This document shows positions 24,041 to 34,061 of a DNA stretch of 64,000 bases, piece by piece. Source of the DNA: Rhizobium favelukesii (GTDB taxonomy: Bacteria; Pseudomonadota; Alphaproteobacteria; Rhizobiales; Rhizobiaceae); NCBI RefSeq assembly GCF_000577275.2, contig NZ_HG916855.1, positions 930,001-994,000 on the forward strand, given 5' to 3'. Below the pieces are notes generated by a model. The model had not been told where the DNA came from and searched no databases. It saw only the letters and a list, made by a program, of their open reading frames with translations. Numbering within the stretch: position 1 is the stretch's first letter; the number at the start of each line of letters is the position of its first letter. Position numbers and translations under genes: made by a program.

Positions 24041-27000
24041 TCATACGCAGTCTCTCAACATTGCGGTTTGGTCGGCAGGCTTTGCGCCAGTGGTTTCGTC
24101 TGGTTCGAGAGGCAGGGTGAACAGAAACATTGCCCCACCAGATCCACTAGCGGTGGCCCACATCCGGCCCCCGTGAGCCTCGATGATCGAGCGGCAAATC
24201 GCCAGGCCCATACCCATGCCGCTGGATTTGGTTGTGTAGAAAGCCTCGAAAAGACGATCCGCTGTCTGCGGGTCAAGACCTGGACCCTTGTCGCGCACCC
24301 CGACGACAACGGTTCCTGAGGCCTCTGCCTCGGTGCTGATCAAAAGTTCGCGCTCTTCCTCATTGATGCCGCTCATCGCCTCGATTGCGTTCATGATCAG
24401 GTTTAGGATCACCTGTTGTAGCTGGACGCGATCCCCTTCGACCAAGGGCAGGCCCGTCGCGAATTCTGTCTGCAGCGCGACGCCTTGTCGGAGGACTTCA
24501 CTGCCGGTCAGGGCGATCACGTGACGAATGGCTTCATTGAGGTCGAACCGCTCCTTGCGGGGCGGCTCCTTCTTGATCAAGGCACGGATCCGGCCGATGA
24601 CATCGCTGGCGCGCTTGGCGTTCTCGACGATCCGGTCCAGCGCCTGCGTCACCTCCTCCAGATTGGGCGGATGGGTGCCGAGCCAGCGCAACGCCGCCTG
24701 AGCGTTGGTGAGCGATGCGGCGAGCGGCTGGTTGACTTCATGGGCGATGGAGGCTGTGAGCTGGCCCATTGTGGCGACGCGATTTGCATGGGCCAGTTGC
24801 CCCTGCGCCTGGCGCAGGGCTTCCTCGCTCTTCCGTAATCCCTCTTCGGCCTGTCGCCGCTCCGTCAGATCGAGGACGAAAGAGACACCTTCGTTGCTGC
24901 TTTCTTCTAGCAATGCACCGCCGATCAGCACGGGCAGACGGGTGCCATCTTTCCGAAAGTACTCCTTCTCGAACGGTTGGACCGCCCCCATCATCTTCAG
25001 CTCCGCGACGGTCCGTGCGTCGCGGTCGCGCCATTCGTCCGGCGTCAGGTCCGTCCAGGATAGCCGACCCGAGGCAAGCTCCTCTCTGTCGTATCCCACC
25101 ATGCGGAGGAACGCGTCATTGGCTTCAAGAATACGACCTTCGATATCCCAGATGACGATGCCGATGATGTTGGCCTTGACGAGGCGACTGATCTTGGCTT
25201 CGCGTTCGGCGAGATCGCGGTACAACCGGGTATTCTCCAGTGAGATTGCTGCCTGCGAGGCGAGCAGCTTCAGCACCGCGATCCGGGCTGGCGCGAAGAC
25301 TCGAGGGGCGAGGGTGTTTTCAAGGTAGAGTACCCCGGTCAGTTGGCCCTGATTGAGCAACGGCGCACAGACAATTGAACGAGCATGGTGCTGACAAACA
25401 TATGGGTCCGCAGCAAATGGATTCTGAACCGCTGCGTCGTCGAGGACCACGGTTTCGTTCGTGCGCAACACGTAACGAAGGAGTGATTGTGGCAGCGTGA
25501 ACTCCGTGACGATCTCGTCGAGCATCTGCACTGCGACCTTTTCACCGCAAGTCGTGGCGGCCGCCGCGATCCGTGACTCGCCGCCACGCGGCAGGATCAA
25601 AAGGCCGCGCTCGGCGCCCGCCTGCTCAACGGCGGTGCGCAAGACCGTGTCGATCAGCTTTTGAAGGACAATCTCGCCCGACACGGCCTGCGAGATTTTG
25701 ATTACGGTCGCCAGATCGAGTTGCTCGACCGGCGCGCCCATGGTGCTTGTTGGAGCGGGCGGGCGTTCTTCCCCTCTGAGGTCAGGATAGAGCTGGTCGA
25801 GTTGCCTCACCTTGCCGTCGGCACCCCAGCGTAGATAGCAGCCTCGCGCGTTGCGGAGATAGAGACGAGCGAAGTCGTCGAAGCCTCCCTGCGCATAAAA
25901 CCGGGCGGCGAGTTCATATGCGAGGGCTTCCTGATGAAGGAAACCGTTGGCGCGCGCTGAGCGGATCGCTTGTTCGTATAGGCGCACGGCGTCGATTTCG
26001 CGGCCTTCGAGACGTGCTATCTCCGCGCCGACAAGTGCGGCGCGGTTCTCGAAGTTCTCCGGGCAATTCTCCGCGTAGATCTGAAGCTGTCGGTGGTGGA
26101 AAACCAGGGCCTCCTTATGCCGCGCCCGCTGGTCCTCCCCCTCATAGCCGCAGCACGCGGCGCGAGCCAGGGCGCCGTAGAAATGATGCTCCGGCGTTTC
26201 TTCGAAATGCGCCACCGATGTCCAGGGCAGCCGCTGGGCCCTCAACGACGCATCGACGGCCGCCTCATAGTCGCCCGCGAAGTATCGGGCCTGGAGTTTT
26301 CTGACGAAGTAGCAGGTTTCCGCAAGATTCGGATTTTCGAGAAACCGGCGTTCGATCTCAAGTTCGTCAAATCCGTCGTCGTCAAAGGACCCAAATTTCC
26401 GGGTCAACCCGCGCAATGTCCGGACGAGCCATAGCTGCGCGCTGGCGAGATCTACGACGAACTGGAACCGCACCTTCTGCGCAAATGCGAGCCCAGTCTC
26501 CGCCTGGCGTTGCACTTCCAAAAGTGGATCTCCCGCCGCCAGCATGTTCGAATTCAAACTGACATAGCTGTATCCTGCAAAGGTGAGGTCGCCGCTCTGG
26601 TTGGCAATTTCAAGCGCTCGCCGCAAGATGTCCCGACCGGTCCGGACATGTCTTCTCCACGGCAGGACGTGAGCCCCGAAATCTTTGTAAGTCCTCGCCT
26701 GAAAACGCTTCAGGTCGTGTGTTTCAACCATCTGGCAGCCTAGCTGACCGAAGCGGAACCCGGCCTCGTAGTCCCCGAACCGCGGCCCGGCAATATAGCC
26801 GAGCGATACATAATGGTAGCATGAGCCGTCGCTGTTGCCTCGCTCCAGGCTCAGGTTCACGGCCAGGCATATTGCCATGCATGCCAAATTCGCATCCGTA
26901 TGCCATACCGCCCCGACGAGCCGCGTGAGAATATCCAATGTCGCGGAGGACGCCGGGTCGCTCATCAGTGGGAGTTCGATGAGCGTGTCGATCGCGCGAC

Positions 27001-29582
27001 TCCCAAGCTGCGACCAGATCCGGTCGTATTCTCGATGCACCTCCGCGTCGTCCGGATGCGGCGACCAGTCGACGCCGAGATACTGCCTCAGGTAGTCGAG
27101 ACCGACGTCTGCGGAGCGGCTGGTCTGCCCGAGCGCAGCATAGAGATCGATGCGCAGGCAGGCGACAGCAGCCTGGTCGTCGGAACAGACAGCACGACTG
27201 GAAAGCTGGGCTAACCGGCCCTCCGCATCCGGCAGCGCGCCAAGGAGGAACTCGCATTCGGCCCGGTTCAGCTCAAGCGCGAACGCCAGTTGGTGCTGTC
27301 GCTCCCAGCGGTCTCCCGAAAGCATCATGGTGCCAGCAACGAAATAGTTCAGAGCGGAAGCGTATGCCGTCGAGGCCTTGGCGCGCTTGCCGGCCAGCAG
27401 ATTGAACTCTGCCAGTTGCTCGCGCTCCTCAGCCGAGGTGATCAGTGCGGCTCCGCGATTGAGCTGGCTGACAATCTCGAAGACATGATCGTCAATCCGC
27501 TCCCGCGTAGTGTTCGCCGCAAGCAGCCTCCCTATGCGAAGGTGCAACTCGCCGCGTCGGTCCTCCTGAATTAGCGAATAGGCGGCTTCTTGAACGCGAT
27601 CGTGGACGAAGCGGTACGCGCCTGGCAGACGCTCGAGCAGTTCGTGATCGACGGCAGGCCATAAGGCCCCGGCGACCTGCTTCTCCGGAATCCCGAGCAC
27701 GAGTGAAAGCACCCTGGTATCTGCGATGTTTCCAAGACAGGCGAACTGCTGCAACGCCTCCCGCGTATCGGGCGGCTGGCGCGCAAGCTTGCCGACCATG
27801 AGGTGCGCGACGTTGTCGGTGTATCCCTTGGCGTGAATGCGCTCGAGATTCCAGGACCAGCATGCCGCGTCATGGTCGAACGCGAGCATTCCCTCGTCGG
27901 CGAGCGAAAATAGGAACTGACGGACGAAGAACGGATTGCCGCCGGTCTTGTCGTGCATCATTCGTGCGAGCGGGGCTGCTCGATCGAGCTGACATTGGAA
28001 CGCATCCGCAACCAACTGCTGGAGACAGTCCTTCGTGAGCGGCGCAAGCGTGATCTCCGCGACCTTGCCGCCCGCGGTCTTGATCACGTCAAGCGTCCGC
28101 ATCAGCGGATGGGCGGCCGGGACTTCATTGTCGCGATAGGCGCCGATCAGCACGAGCTGCTGCAGATCCGACCGGGTCAGCAGATCTTCAAGCAGATCGA
28201 GCGTCGCAGCATCGAGCCATTGGAGATCGTCGAGGAACAGCGCCAGTGGATGTTCGGGCCGGGCAAAGACACTGATGAACCGCCGGAATACCAGTTGGAA
28301 CCGTCGTTGCGCGTCCAGTGGTGGAAGTTCCGGGACCGGCGGCTGGTCGCCGATGAGGAGCTTCAATTCGGGGACGAGATCGACCATCAGCTTTGCGTTC
28401 GGTCCCAGCGTCGCGCTCAGCGCCGCGCGCCACGGTGCCAAGTCCGCCTCGCTCTTCGCCAGGAGTCCCTTGAGCAGGCCCTGAAAGGCCTGTGCCAAGG
28501 TCGCATAGGGGATGTCCTGTTTGTACTGGTCGAATTTGCCGGACGCAAACAGCCCGCGCGGGGGCACCAGTACCTTGTGGAGTTCGTTGACCACCGCCGA
28601 CTTTCCGATGCCGGAATAGCCTGAGACCAAAACCAACTCCGGGGCCCCGCCCAACACCACGCGGTCGAAGGCTGCGAGCAAGGTCTCGACCTCGTGCTCC
28701 CGCCCATATAGCTTTTCGGGGATCAGCAGCCGGTCTGCGATATCGCGCTCGCCGAGCGGGAATGCCTCAATCCGTGATTCCCTTTCCCATTGACGGAGGC
28801 AGCGTCTCAGATCGTGCTCGACGCCGCCCGCCGTCTGGTATCGTTCCTCGGCCGTCTTGGCCAGCAGCTTCATGACGATGGCCGAGACTGTCTGCGATAC
28901 ATCCGCCGCCCGCTGACTGGGCGGCATCGGCTGTCGTGCAATGTGGCAATGCACCCATTCCATCGGGTCGGAAGCGGCAAAGGGCAGGCTGCCGGTCAGC
29001 ATTTCGTAAAGTGTCACGCCGAGCGCATAAAGGTCGCTGCGGGAGTCGATCGAGCGGTTCATGCGCCCGGTCTGCTCAGGGGCCATGTAGGCAAGCGTTC
29101 CCGCGACCACTTCGGGGGTCGAGCGCCTGCCGCTCGCGGGAGAGACGTGAGGCGATGCCGAAGCCGGTCAGCCGCACCTCGGCGCCCTTGTCCTTCACCA
29201 GGATGTTGGCGGGTTTGATGTCCTTGTGGACCAGGCCGCGCTGGTGGACGCTGCCGAGCGCAGCGGCGATGCCGATCGCAAGGCGCAAGAAAAGTCCCGT
29301 TTCCATTGCCGTTCCGAGCCGACGGGCGAGCGGCTCGCTGCCCGGATCTTCAAGCACCAGCATAGTCCGGCTTCCGTCGCGCACCAACTCAAGCGGTCGC
29401 ACCGCCCACGCGCTATCGAGCTCATCCTTCAATCCGTATTCATGGTCGAGGCGACCGAGGCTTGAAGGTGTCGGGTACTCAAGGGCCGAAAGCACGACCA
29501 GTACCGGGTTCCACTTGCCGTCGGCACCTCGGCGCCGTTGCCGGTGGAACACGCGATCACCGTCCTCCCAAAGAACCTCCAA
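24041..29582 (-). pseudogene. Giant Ser/Thr kinase - AAA ATPase - GAF - PAS - histidine kinase, frameshifted near its start
   Basis: About 1840 residues in two frames. The first (29582 to about 29115) is the kinase N-lobe and catalytic loop: GLVHKDIKPANILV and LTGFGIASRL (GFG in place of DFG). The second continues VAGTLAYMAPEQTGRMNRSI, then the ATPase Walker A GYSGIGKSAVVNEL and Walker B ALFLDDLQWLD, a long helical region, GAF (VSGEIVLQKLIDTVLRTAVE), PAS (GIVIWDIEGRILEANDAFLR), HisKA (LTASIAHEVNQPLAASLTNA) and HATPase (RDKGPGLDPQT). One missing C in the G run at 29114-29118 (plus strand) would restore ALDPPEVVAGT. The start is unclear: no ATG precedes the homology, TTG at 29582 being the only candidate. 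Role: hybrid stress sensor, probably paired with the regulator at 30158. Confidence 0.85.
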
Positions 29583-30157
29583 ACCCTCATCTCCACCAAG
29601 ACCGAAAGAGGATGTGCTTACCTATCGACTAGGTCATCATCGCCACTTCGTTTCCGAGATCCGCCAATCAATTTGGCCAAAGCGAGCACATATTTCAGAC
29701 CGTGACGACGGCTCTTCCTTCTTACCACATCTGGCCTGTTCCTCACAGCAACCGAGCGGCCATCACCCGCCCGTCGAATGATCTCCTGACGACGACCGCC
29801 CAGCGGCGGCTGGGCGGTCGAGGGGTCTCGGACCCGCAGAGCTTCGGTGGGAGGGGTGCCGAAGCTTGTTGGTAGCAAGGAGGAATTCGCTACCTGCCTG
29901 TCTCGAGGCAACGAGGATAGAGTAGCGGTGGAAGCAGCGGCGGGAAATTATACGGTGGTTTCTTCTTGCCATACTTTCGAATACAGGGACCGACACCCCA
30001 GCGACGAACTTCTGCTCAGCCAGCGTCCCGTTGATGGATCGACATACAAACGTCTCGAGGAGGAGAAGGAAAGGAGCTAGCTTCTGAGAGAAGGGTCTCG
30101 GGGCGATTGGCTCTGGCGCGGGAGCGGTTCGCAATGAGAAGGGGATTAGTCAAGACC
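29583..30157. other. Gap between kinase and response regulator; no gene seen
   Basis: Two open frames (29763-30134 minus, 29847-30080 plus) overlap each other and have no recognisable motifs or convincing ribosome binding sites. The gap is unusually long for a kinase-regulator pair on the same strand and may hold a promoter for the kinase. Confidence 0.45.
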
Positions 30158-30796
30158 TTATGAGCCGGTTTGCGCCTTTCCGGGCGCGAGCATCAGCTTG
30201 TCGGCCATACGCGCGAGTTCGGGCAAGGATCTGGTCCCCATCTTCTGCATAACTTGGCTGCGGTGAACCTTCACGGTGATCTCGCTCACACCTAGCGCGC
30301 TGGCAATCTGCTTGTTGAGCCGTCCTGTCACCACCAAAGCCATCACCTCGCGCTCCCGTGGGGTCAGGCTAGCGAAACGAGCCCGCACCGTCGCCATCGC
30401 CTTTTCGTTTTCAAGCCATTCGCGGTCGCGCGCCAAGCCGATGTGAACGGCGTCGAGCAAGTCCTGGTCTCGGAACGGTTTCGTCAGGAACTCGACGGCG
30501 CCCCCTTTCATCGCCTTGACAGACATTGGAATGTCGCCGTGCCCGGTGATGAAGACAATCGGCAACTGAATATTTTCTCGCGACAGCTCGAGCTGAAGAT
30601 CAAGACCGCTTTGTCCCGGAAGCCGGACATCGAGCACGAGACAGGTCGGTCCATCGGGTCGCCCGGACCTGAGGAAGTCGCCCACCGAAGCGAGGAGATT
30701 GACGGCAAAGCCGACGGAACGCAGCAGACTGCCAAGCGCTTCCCGGACTTCGGGGTCATCATCGATGACAATGATGGTCGCTTGCGCCTCGGTCAA
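30158..30796 (-). CDS. FixJ/NarL-type two-component response regulator
   Basis: A 212-residue protein: receiver domain (residues 5-120) with the acidic pair IVIDDDPEV, phospho-acceptor Asp in CLVLDVRLPGQSG, the Thr/Lys switch FITGH and FLTKPF; then a LuxR-type helix-turn-helix (SLTPREREVMALVVTGRLNK, VSEITVKVHRSQVMQKMG). The best start is TTG at 30796, since AGGGG lies 8 bases upstream; a longer frame runs to 31003 without support. Likely phosphorylated by the histidine-kinase module of the downstream kinase (29582-24041), on the same strand. It activates or represses target promoters not identifiable here. Confidence 0.88.
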   Translation of the reverse strand: MTEAQATIIVIDDDPEVREALGSLLRSVGFAVNLLASVGDFLRSGRPDGPTCLVLDVRLPGQSGLDLQLELSRENIQLPIVFITGHGDIPMSVKAMKGGAVEFLTKPFRDQDLLDAVHIGLARDREWLENEKAMATVRARFASLTPREREVMALVVTGRLNKQIASALGVSEITVKVHRSQVMQKMGTRSLPELARMADKLMLAPGKAQTGS

Positions 30797-30825
30797 CGTC
30801 AGAACCCCTAATGTAAATCCACGTT

Positions 30826-31084
30826 GGGATAGTACACTATCTACCCCTACAGTGGCAGCCCGCGAGACCGGCTGGCTGCGCCAGCCAAGCGATGAGAACA
30901 CTAATGCCGAAAGGGGGTTTCCTTTCGCACGCCACGATGCGCGATAATTACCCCGGCCACAAGGCTGGATGCGGGCCGGCCGCCAAGGGCGTTTGCTGTC
31001 CATGAGCCTGCCAGCCGGCGAACGGCGCGTATAGATCCCCGGTTCGTCGCAGCAAGTTTAGATAGTGTATACGATCGTATAACT
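30826..31084. promoter_or_regulatory. Palindromes between the two divergent response-regulator genes
   Basis: The 388-base gap between divergent regulators contains TATACGATCGTATA, a perfect 14-bp palindrome at 31068-31081, preceded by GATAGTG. Near the other gene, GATAGTACACTATC is a near-perfect palindrome at about 30829-30842. The shared GATAGT-type half-site suggests binding of a common regulator, perhaps the FixJ-type protein itself. No gene lies in this gap. Confidence 0.4.
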
Positions 31085-31184
31085 TGCAATGCCTTTGTCG
31101 CCGCCCGATAATTAAGTCGATCCAGCAATCGCGCCAATAACGCCGATTTGGCGCGACGCCAATCGACGAAGTCGGGAGGCGACA

Positions 31185-31580
31185 GTGCCAACCAAGAAAC
31201 CTCTGATTGCGATCGTCGACGACGACGAGCCGATGCGGGCGGCTATCAAGGGGCTCATGAGGTCGATGGGTTTTGACGCCGAGACCTTTTCGTCCGCGGA
31301 TGATTTCTTAAAATCCCCTCACATTCGCCGCACGGGATGCCTCGTAACGGACATCAACATGCCCGGAATGAGTGGGCTTGATCTGCACCGCAGGCTGGTA
31401 GCGTCGGGCGAGAGCATTCCGACTGTTTTCATCACCGCTTTTCCGGAAAAGAACGTGCGCCCGACTGCATTGGGCGGGGACATTGTCGGCTTCCTTACAA
31501 AACCATTTGGCGAACAGGTTTTGCTTGATTGCATCCTTTCTGCGCTGAGTCTCGGCGGCCAGGGCAAAAGCGGATCATAG
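31185..31580 (+). CDS. Single-domain response regulator receiver (FixJ receiver type)
   Basis: A 131-residue stand-alone receiver. IAIVDDDEPMRAAIKGLMRS carries the acidic pocket, CLVTDINMPGMSGLDL the phospho-Asp, VFITAFPEK the switch Thr, and FLTKPFGEQ the invariant Lys. There is no output domain, so it probably acts as a phosphate sink or relay for the hybrid kinase at 24041-29582. It is divergent from the FixJ-type regulator. It is followed by a terminator. Confidence 0.88.
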   Translation: MPTKKPLIAIVDDDEPMRAAIKGLMRSMGFDAETFSSADDFLKSPHIRRTGCLVTDINMPGMSGLDLHRRLVASGESIPTVFITAFPEKNVRPTALGGDIVGFLTKPFGEQVLLDCILSALSLGGQGKSGS

Positions 31581-31589
31581 GGTGGTACG

Positions 31590-31642
31590 ACCTCCGGAGG
31601 CCTCGCCCCGTTCTGAGATGGGGTGAAGTGGAGGTTTTTTTT
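31590..31642 (+). terminator. Probable Rho-independent terminator after the receiver gene
   Basis: Outer arms ACCTCC (31590-31595) and GGAGGT (31630-31635), with an inner CCCC/GGGG stem, are followed by eight T residues (31635-31642). It lies 10 bases after the stop codon. From 31643 to 32103 I see no gene. Confidence 0.55.
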
Positions 31643-32103
31643 GAGCGGCGGCGATCCGCTGACTATACGCCTCGATTGTTCACCGCAGATTGGCATTGTC
31701 TCACGCCGTACTAGAACGATCTCGTACAAGCGCATCGCGTTTGCGGACGCGGAGGTCTTGGACGCCTCCTCGTGTTGTATTCAGACGCTTGATGGTCTGT
31801 CCGTCGCCTCCGTCACAGCCGCAAGACCCCCTCAACGGACCACCCCACCGGCGTTAACGTAGCCTGCCTTTTGGGGCGTAATCCGGCGCAGCCAAGGGGC
31901 TCAGTCGATGGGCGGAACCACATGCGGGCCGCCAGGAGTTTGAGTTCGGTAGACTTCGACAATCTGGTACTAAACCAAAGGAGGAGATGAGGATACCTAG
32001 AATTCAGAAACTCTTCCCTCAGTCCAATAGACTGAGATAACGCTGGGAACTACCCTTGAAGGTGCAAAGTGAAGAGGGATACCGCACCCAAAGGAAGTAC
32101 AAT

Positions 32104-32328
32104 ATGACTGACCCACTGGAGCACGATGATCCTGCCATAGAGGAAATGTTCGCAGACGCAGTAGCTTGTTTCCTGCTGGACAGGTTCGAAGTCGAGGATC
32201 GGTTGAAGGCAGCCGTCCAGAAGATCGCCCTGGAACTGGTTGCTGAAGAGCTCGCAGCGCTGAGGGACAAGGCCGCGAAGATCAAGTTGTCGTATGTCCA
32301 GGTCGATGATGTGCTGACCGCGGCTTAG
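32104..32328 (+). CDS. Small acidic hypothetical protein
   Basis: A 74-residue, mostly helical, acidic protein (EHDDPAIEEMFADAVACFLL at the start, ELVAEELAALRDKAAKIKLS in the middle). The ATG at 32104 has AAGGAAG 7 bases upstream; an earlier in-frame start at 32056 lacks this. No recognised family; the pattern fits small conserved rhizobial proteins. Confidence 0.55.
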   Translation: MTDPLEHDDPAIEEMFADAVACFLLDRFEVEDRLKAAVQKIALELVAEELAALRDKAAKIKLSYVQVDDVLTAA

Positions 32329-32446
32329 GCTAAAATTTTGGACGAATTCGGCTATCCGAATTTTGAGTTGGATACGTATCCCCTTCGCCGAAAGCCTTCA
32401 GCCGCCCTTGATTCCAACCGTGCGCCATGCCGCGCGATACTGATCT

Positions 32447-32833
32447 CTACTTCCAACGCACTGGCGTCGGGCCTGGAAGGCGAGATTGGCGACGGGGATT
32501 GCCTTCCCCAGACCGCGTGTACGTCGATGTCGGCAAGGCGGGCTCGTTGGGAGAGCATAGCGAATGGAAATCGTCCTCGCCCTCTAGTTCTCGAGGCGGT
32601 TGATAGAGCGGTTCGTACCGATCGATCTCGGCGTCTTTCCTTGTTCGACGACGATGACCCGAGCGGTGCTTTCGCGCCAACGAGATCGCTCGGTCGAGGA
32701 CGGCGGCCAGCATCTCGCGCACCAGTCCCGGTGACGCCTCCTTCGCCATGCATTGCTTCACCAGTGCAACTAACGATCTCGAGCGCGGGACCTCACATCG
32801 CACCGTAATGGACGCGCGTCCCCAACGCCGCAT
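32447..32833 (-). pseudogene. Possible decayed gene of unknown family
   Basis: The frame contains a helical, basic stretch that reads like protein: LVALVKQCMAKEASPGLVRE, LDRAISLARKHRSGHRRR and DRYEPLYQPPRELEGEDD. The flanking parts look random and there is no ribosome binding site. It may be the remnant of a gene or a small basic protein. I do not recognise the family. Confidence 0.25.
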
Positions 32834-32841
32834 CTCGCGTG

Positions 32842-32873
32842 TGTCAACATATTTTCATCTCTCAATGTTGACA
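32842..32873. promoter_or_regulatory. Operator/promoter of the RND efflux operon
   Basis: TGTCAACAT (32842-32850) and ATGTTGACA (32865-32873) are perfect 9-bp inverted arms with a 14-base spacer. Each arm contains a TTGACA -35 box, one on each strand. The left part, TGTCAACATATTT, is identical to the sequence before the TetR gene at 8881. The site is about 120 bases before the first adaptor gene. Confidence 0.6.
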
Positions 32874-32995
32874 TTGCCCACAACACTCTCTAAGTGGGCG
32901 TTGACAACATCGGGCGACGACCCGCAGATCATAGTTTGTGAGCCGCCGTGCAAGACGCCGGCTTCCGATGATCGGAAACCCTATCGGAGCAAAAC

Positions 32996-34060
32996 ATGCA
33001 GTCCTTTCGATTGCTGGGAATTGGTCTCGCCTGCGCAGTTCTGGCTGGCTGCGACGAGAAAGCCGCGGTGGCCCCGCCGCCGCAGCAGGTCCGCGTCGTT
33101 GCGGCGTCGGCGGCTCAGTATCAACCGGGTGCGGAAATCACCGGCGAGGTGAAGGCACGGGTTCAGACTGAACTCTCCTTTCGCGTCAGCGGTCGAGTTC
33201 TCGAGAGAAAGGTCGACGTCGGATCGCACGTCCACGCCGGCGACGTGCTTGCAAGGCTCAACGACACGGAACAGCAGGCGGACGTCAGCGTCGCCCGTGC
33301 CGCGCTGGCGTCGGCGCAGGCCGTCGTTGCTCAGAAGACGCTCGCCTTCGACCGGGCGAAGTCGCTCCTGCAGTCGCAGGCGGTTCCTCGGGCGATCTTT
33401 GACGATGCGCAGAAGGAGCTGCTGAGCGCGCAGGCTTCCCTCGAGGCCGCGGAGGCCGCGCTCGCGACGGCCGAGGACGCGCTGTCCTACACCGAGCTGA
33501 AGGCCGCCGCGGACGGCATCATCACGTCGCGCGGCATTGAGGCAGGGCAGGTGGTTTCAGCGGCGCAGTCTGCCTTCACGCTCGCCCACGACGGTCCGAG
33601 AGATGCGGTGTTCGATGTCTTCGAGGCGTTCTTCCTGGATGGCCGGCCGTTGAAGGACGTCGAGGTTGCACCGGTGTCGGACCCCTCCCGCGACGTCCAT
33701 GCCAACATACGCGAGGTCTCGCCCGTCATAGACGGGAAGGGTGGCACGATCCGGATCAAGGTGGGGCTCCAGGAAGCCGCGCAATGGCTGCTCGGGACGC
33801 CCGTGGTGGGCAAGCTGCGGGCCTCGCCGCGCGACGGAATTGTGCTGCCCTACACCGCGATCGCATCAGCCCAAGGTGAACCCGCCGTGTGGCTGGTCAA
33901 TACCCAAAACCATTCGGTTTCGCTCCGCAAGATATCGGTCGACCGATACCGCCAGAGCGATTTCGTCGTCACCGGCGGCGTGGCCCCGCATGACCTGATC
34001 GTCACCGAAGGTGGAAAGTTCCTTAGGGAAGGTCAGGCAGTCGCCTGGGAAGGCAAGTGA
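32996..34060 (+). CDS. RND efflux periplasmic adaptor lipoprotein (first of two)
   Basis: A 354-residue membrane-fusion protein of the HlyD/AcrA type. The lipobox is LAGC (Cys about residue 18), so it should be tethered to the inner membrane. The barrel/lipoyl part shows GRVLERKVDVGSHVHAGDVL with the matching C-terminal lipoyl half GIITSRGIEAGQVVSAAQ, and a coiled-coil hairpin between them (LASAQAVVAQKTLAFDRAKS). It links the pump at 35156 to an outer-membrane channel not encoded here. One base separates it from the second adaptor gene. Confidence 0.9.
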   Translation: MQSFRLLGIGLACAVLAGCDEKAAVAPPPQQVRVVAASAAQYQPGAEITGEVKARVQTELSFRVSGRVLERKVDVGSHVHAGDVLARLNDTEQQADVSVARAALASAQAVVAQKTLAFDRAKSLLQSQAVPRAIFDDAQKELLSAQASLEAAEAALATAEDALSYTELKAAADGIITSRGIEAGQVVSAAQSAFTLAHDGPRDAVFDVFEAFFLDGRPLKDVEVAPVSDPSRDVHANIREVSPVIDGKGGTIRIKVGLQEAAQWLLGTPVVGKLRASPRDGIVLPYTAIASAQGEPAVWLVNTQNHSVSLRKISVDRYRQSDFVVTGGVAPHDLIVTEGGKFLREGQAVAWEGK

Positions 34061-34061
34061 G

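Noticed and set aside
31319..31735. Minus-strand frame beyond the receiver gene
   Set aside because: Mostly antisense to the receiver and to the terminator; suspected IS66-like character could not be supported by any motif.
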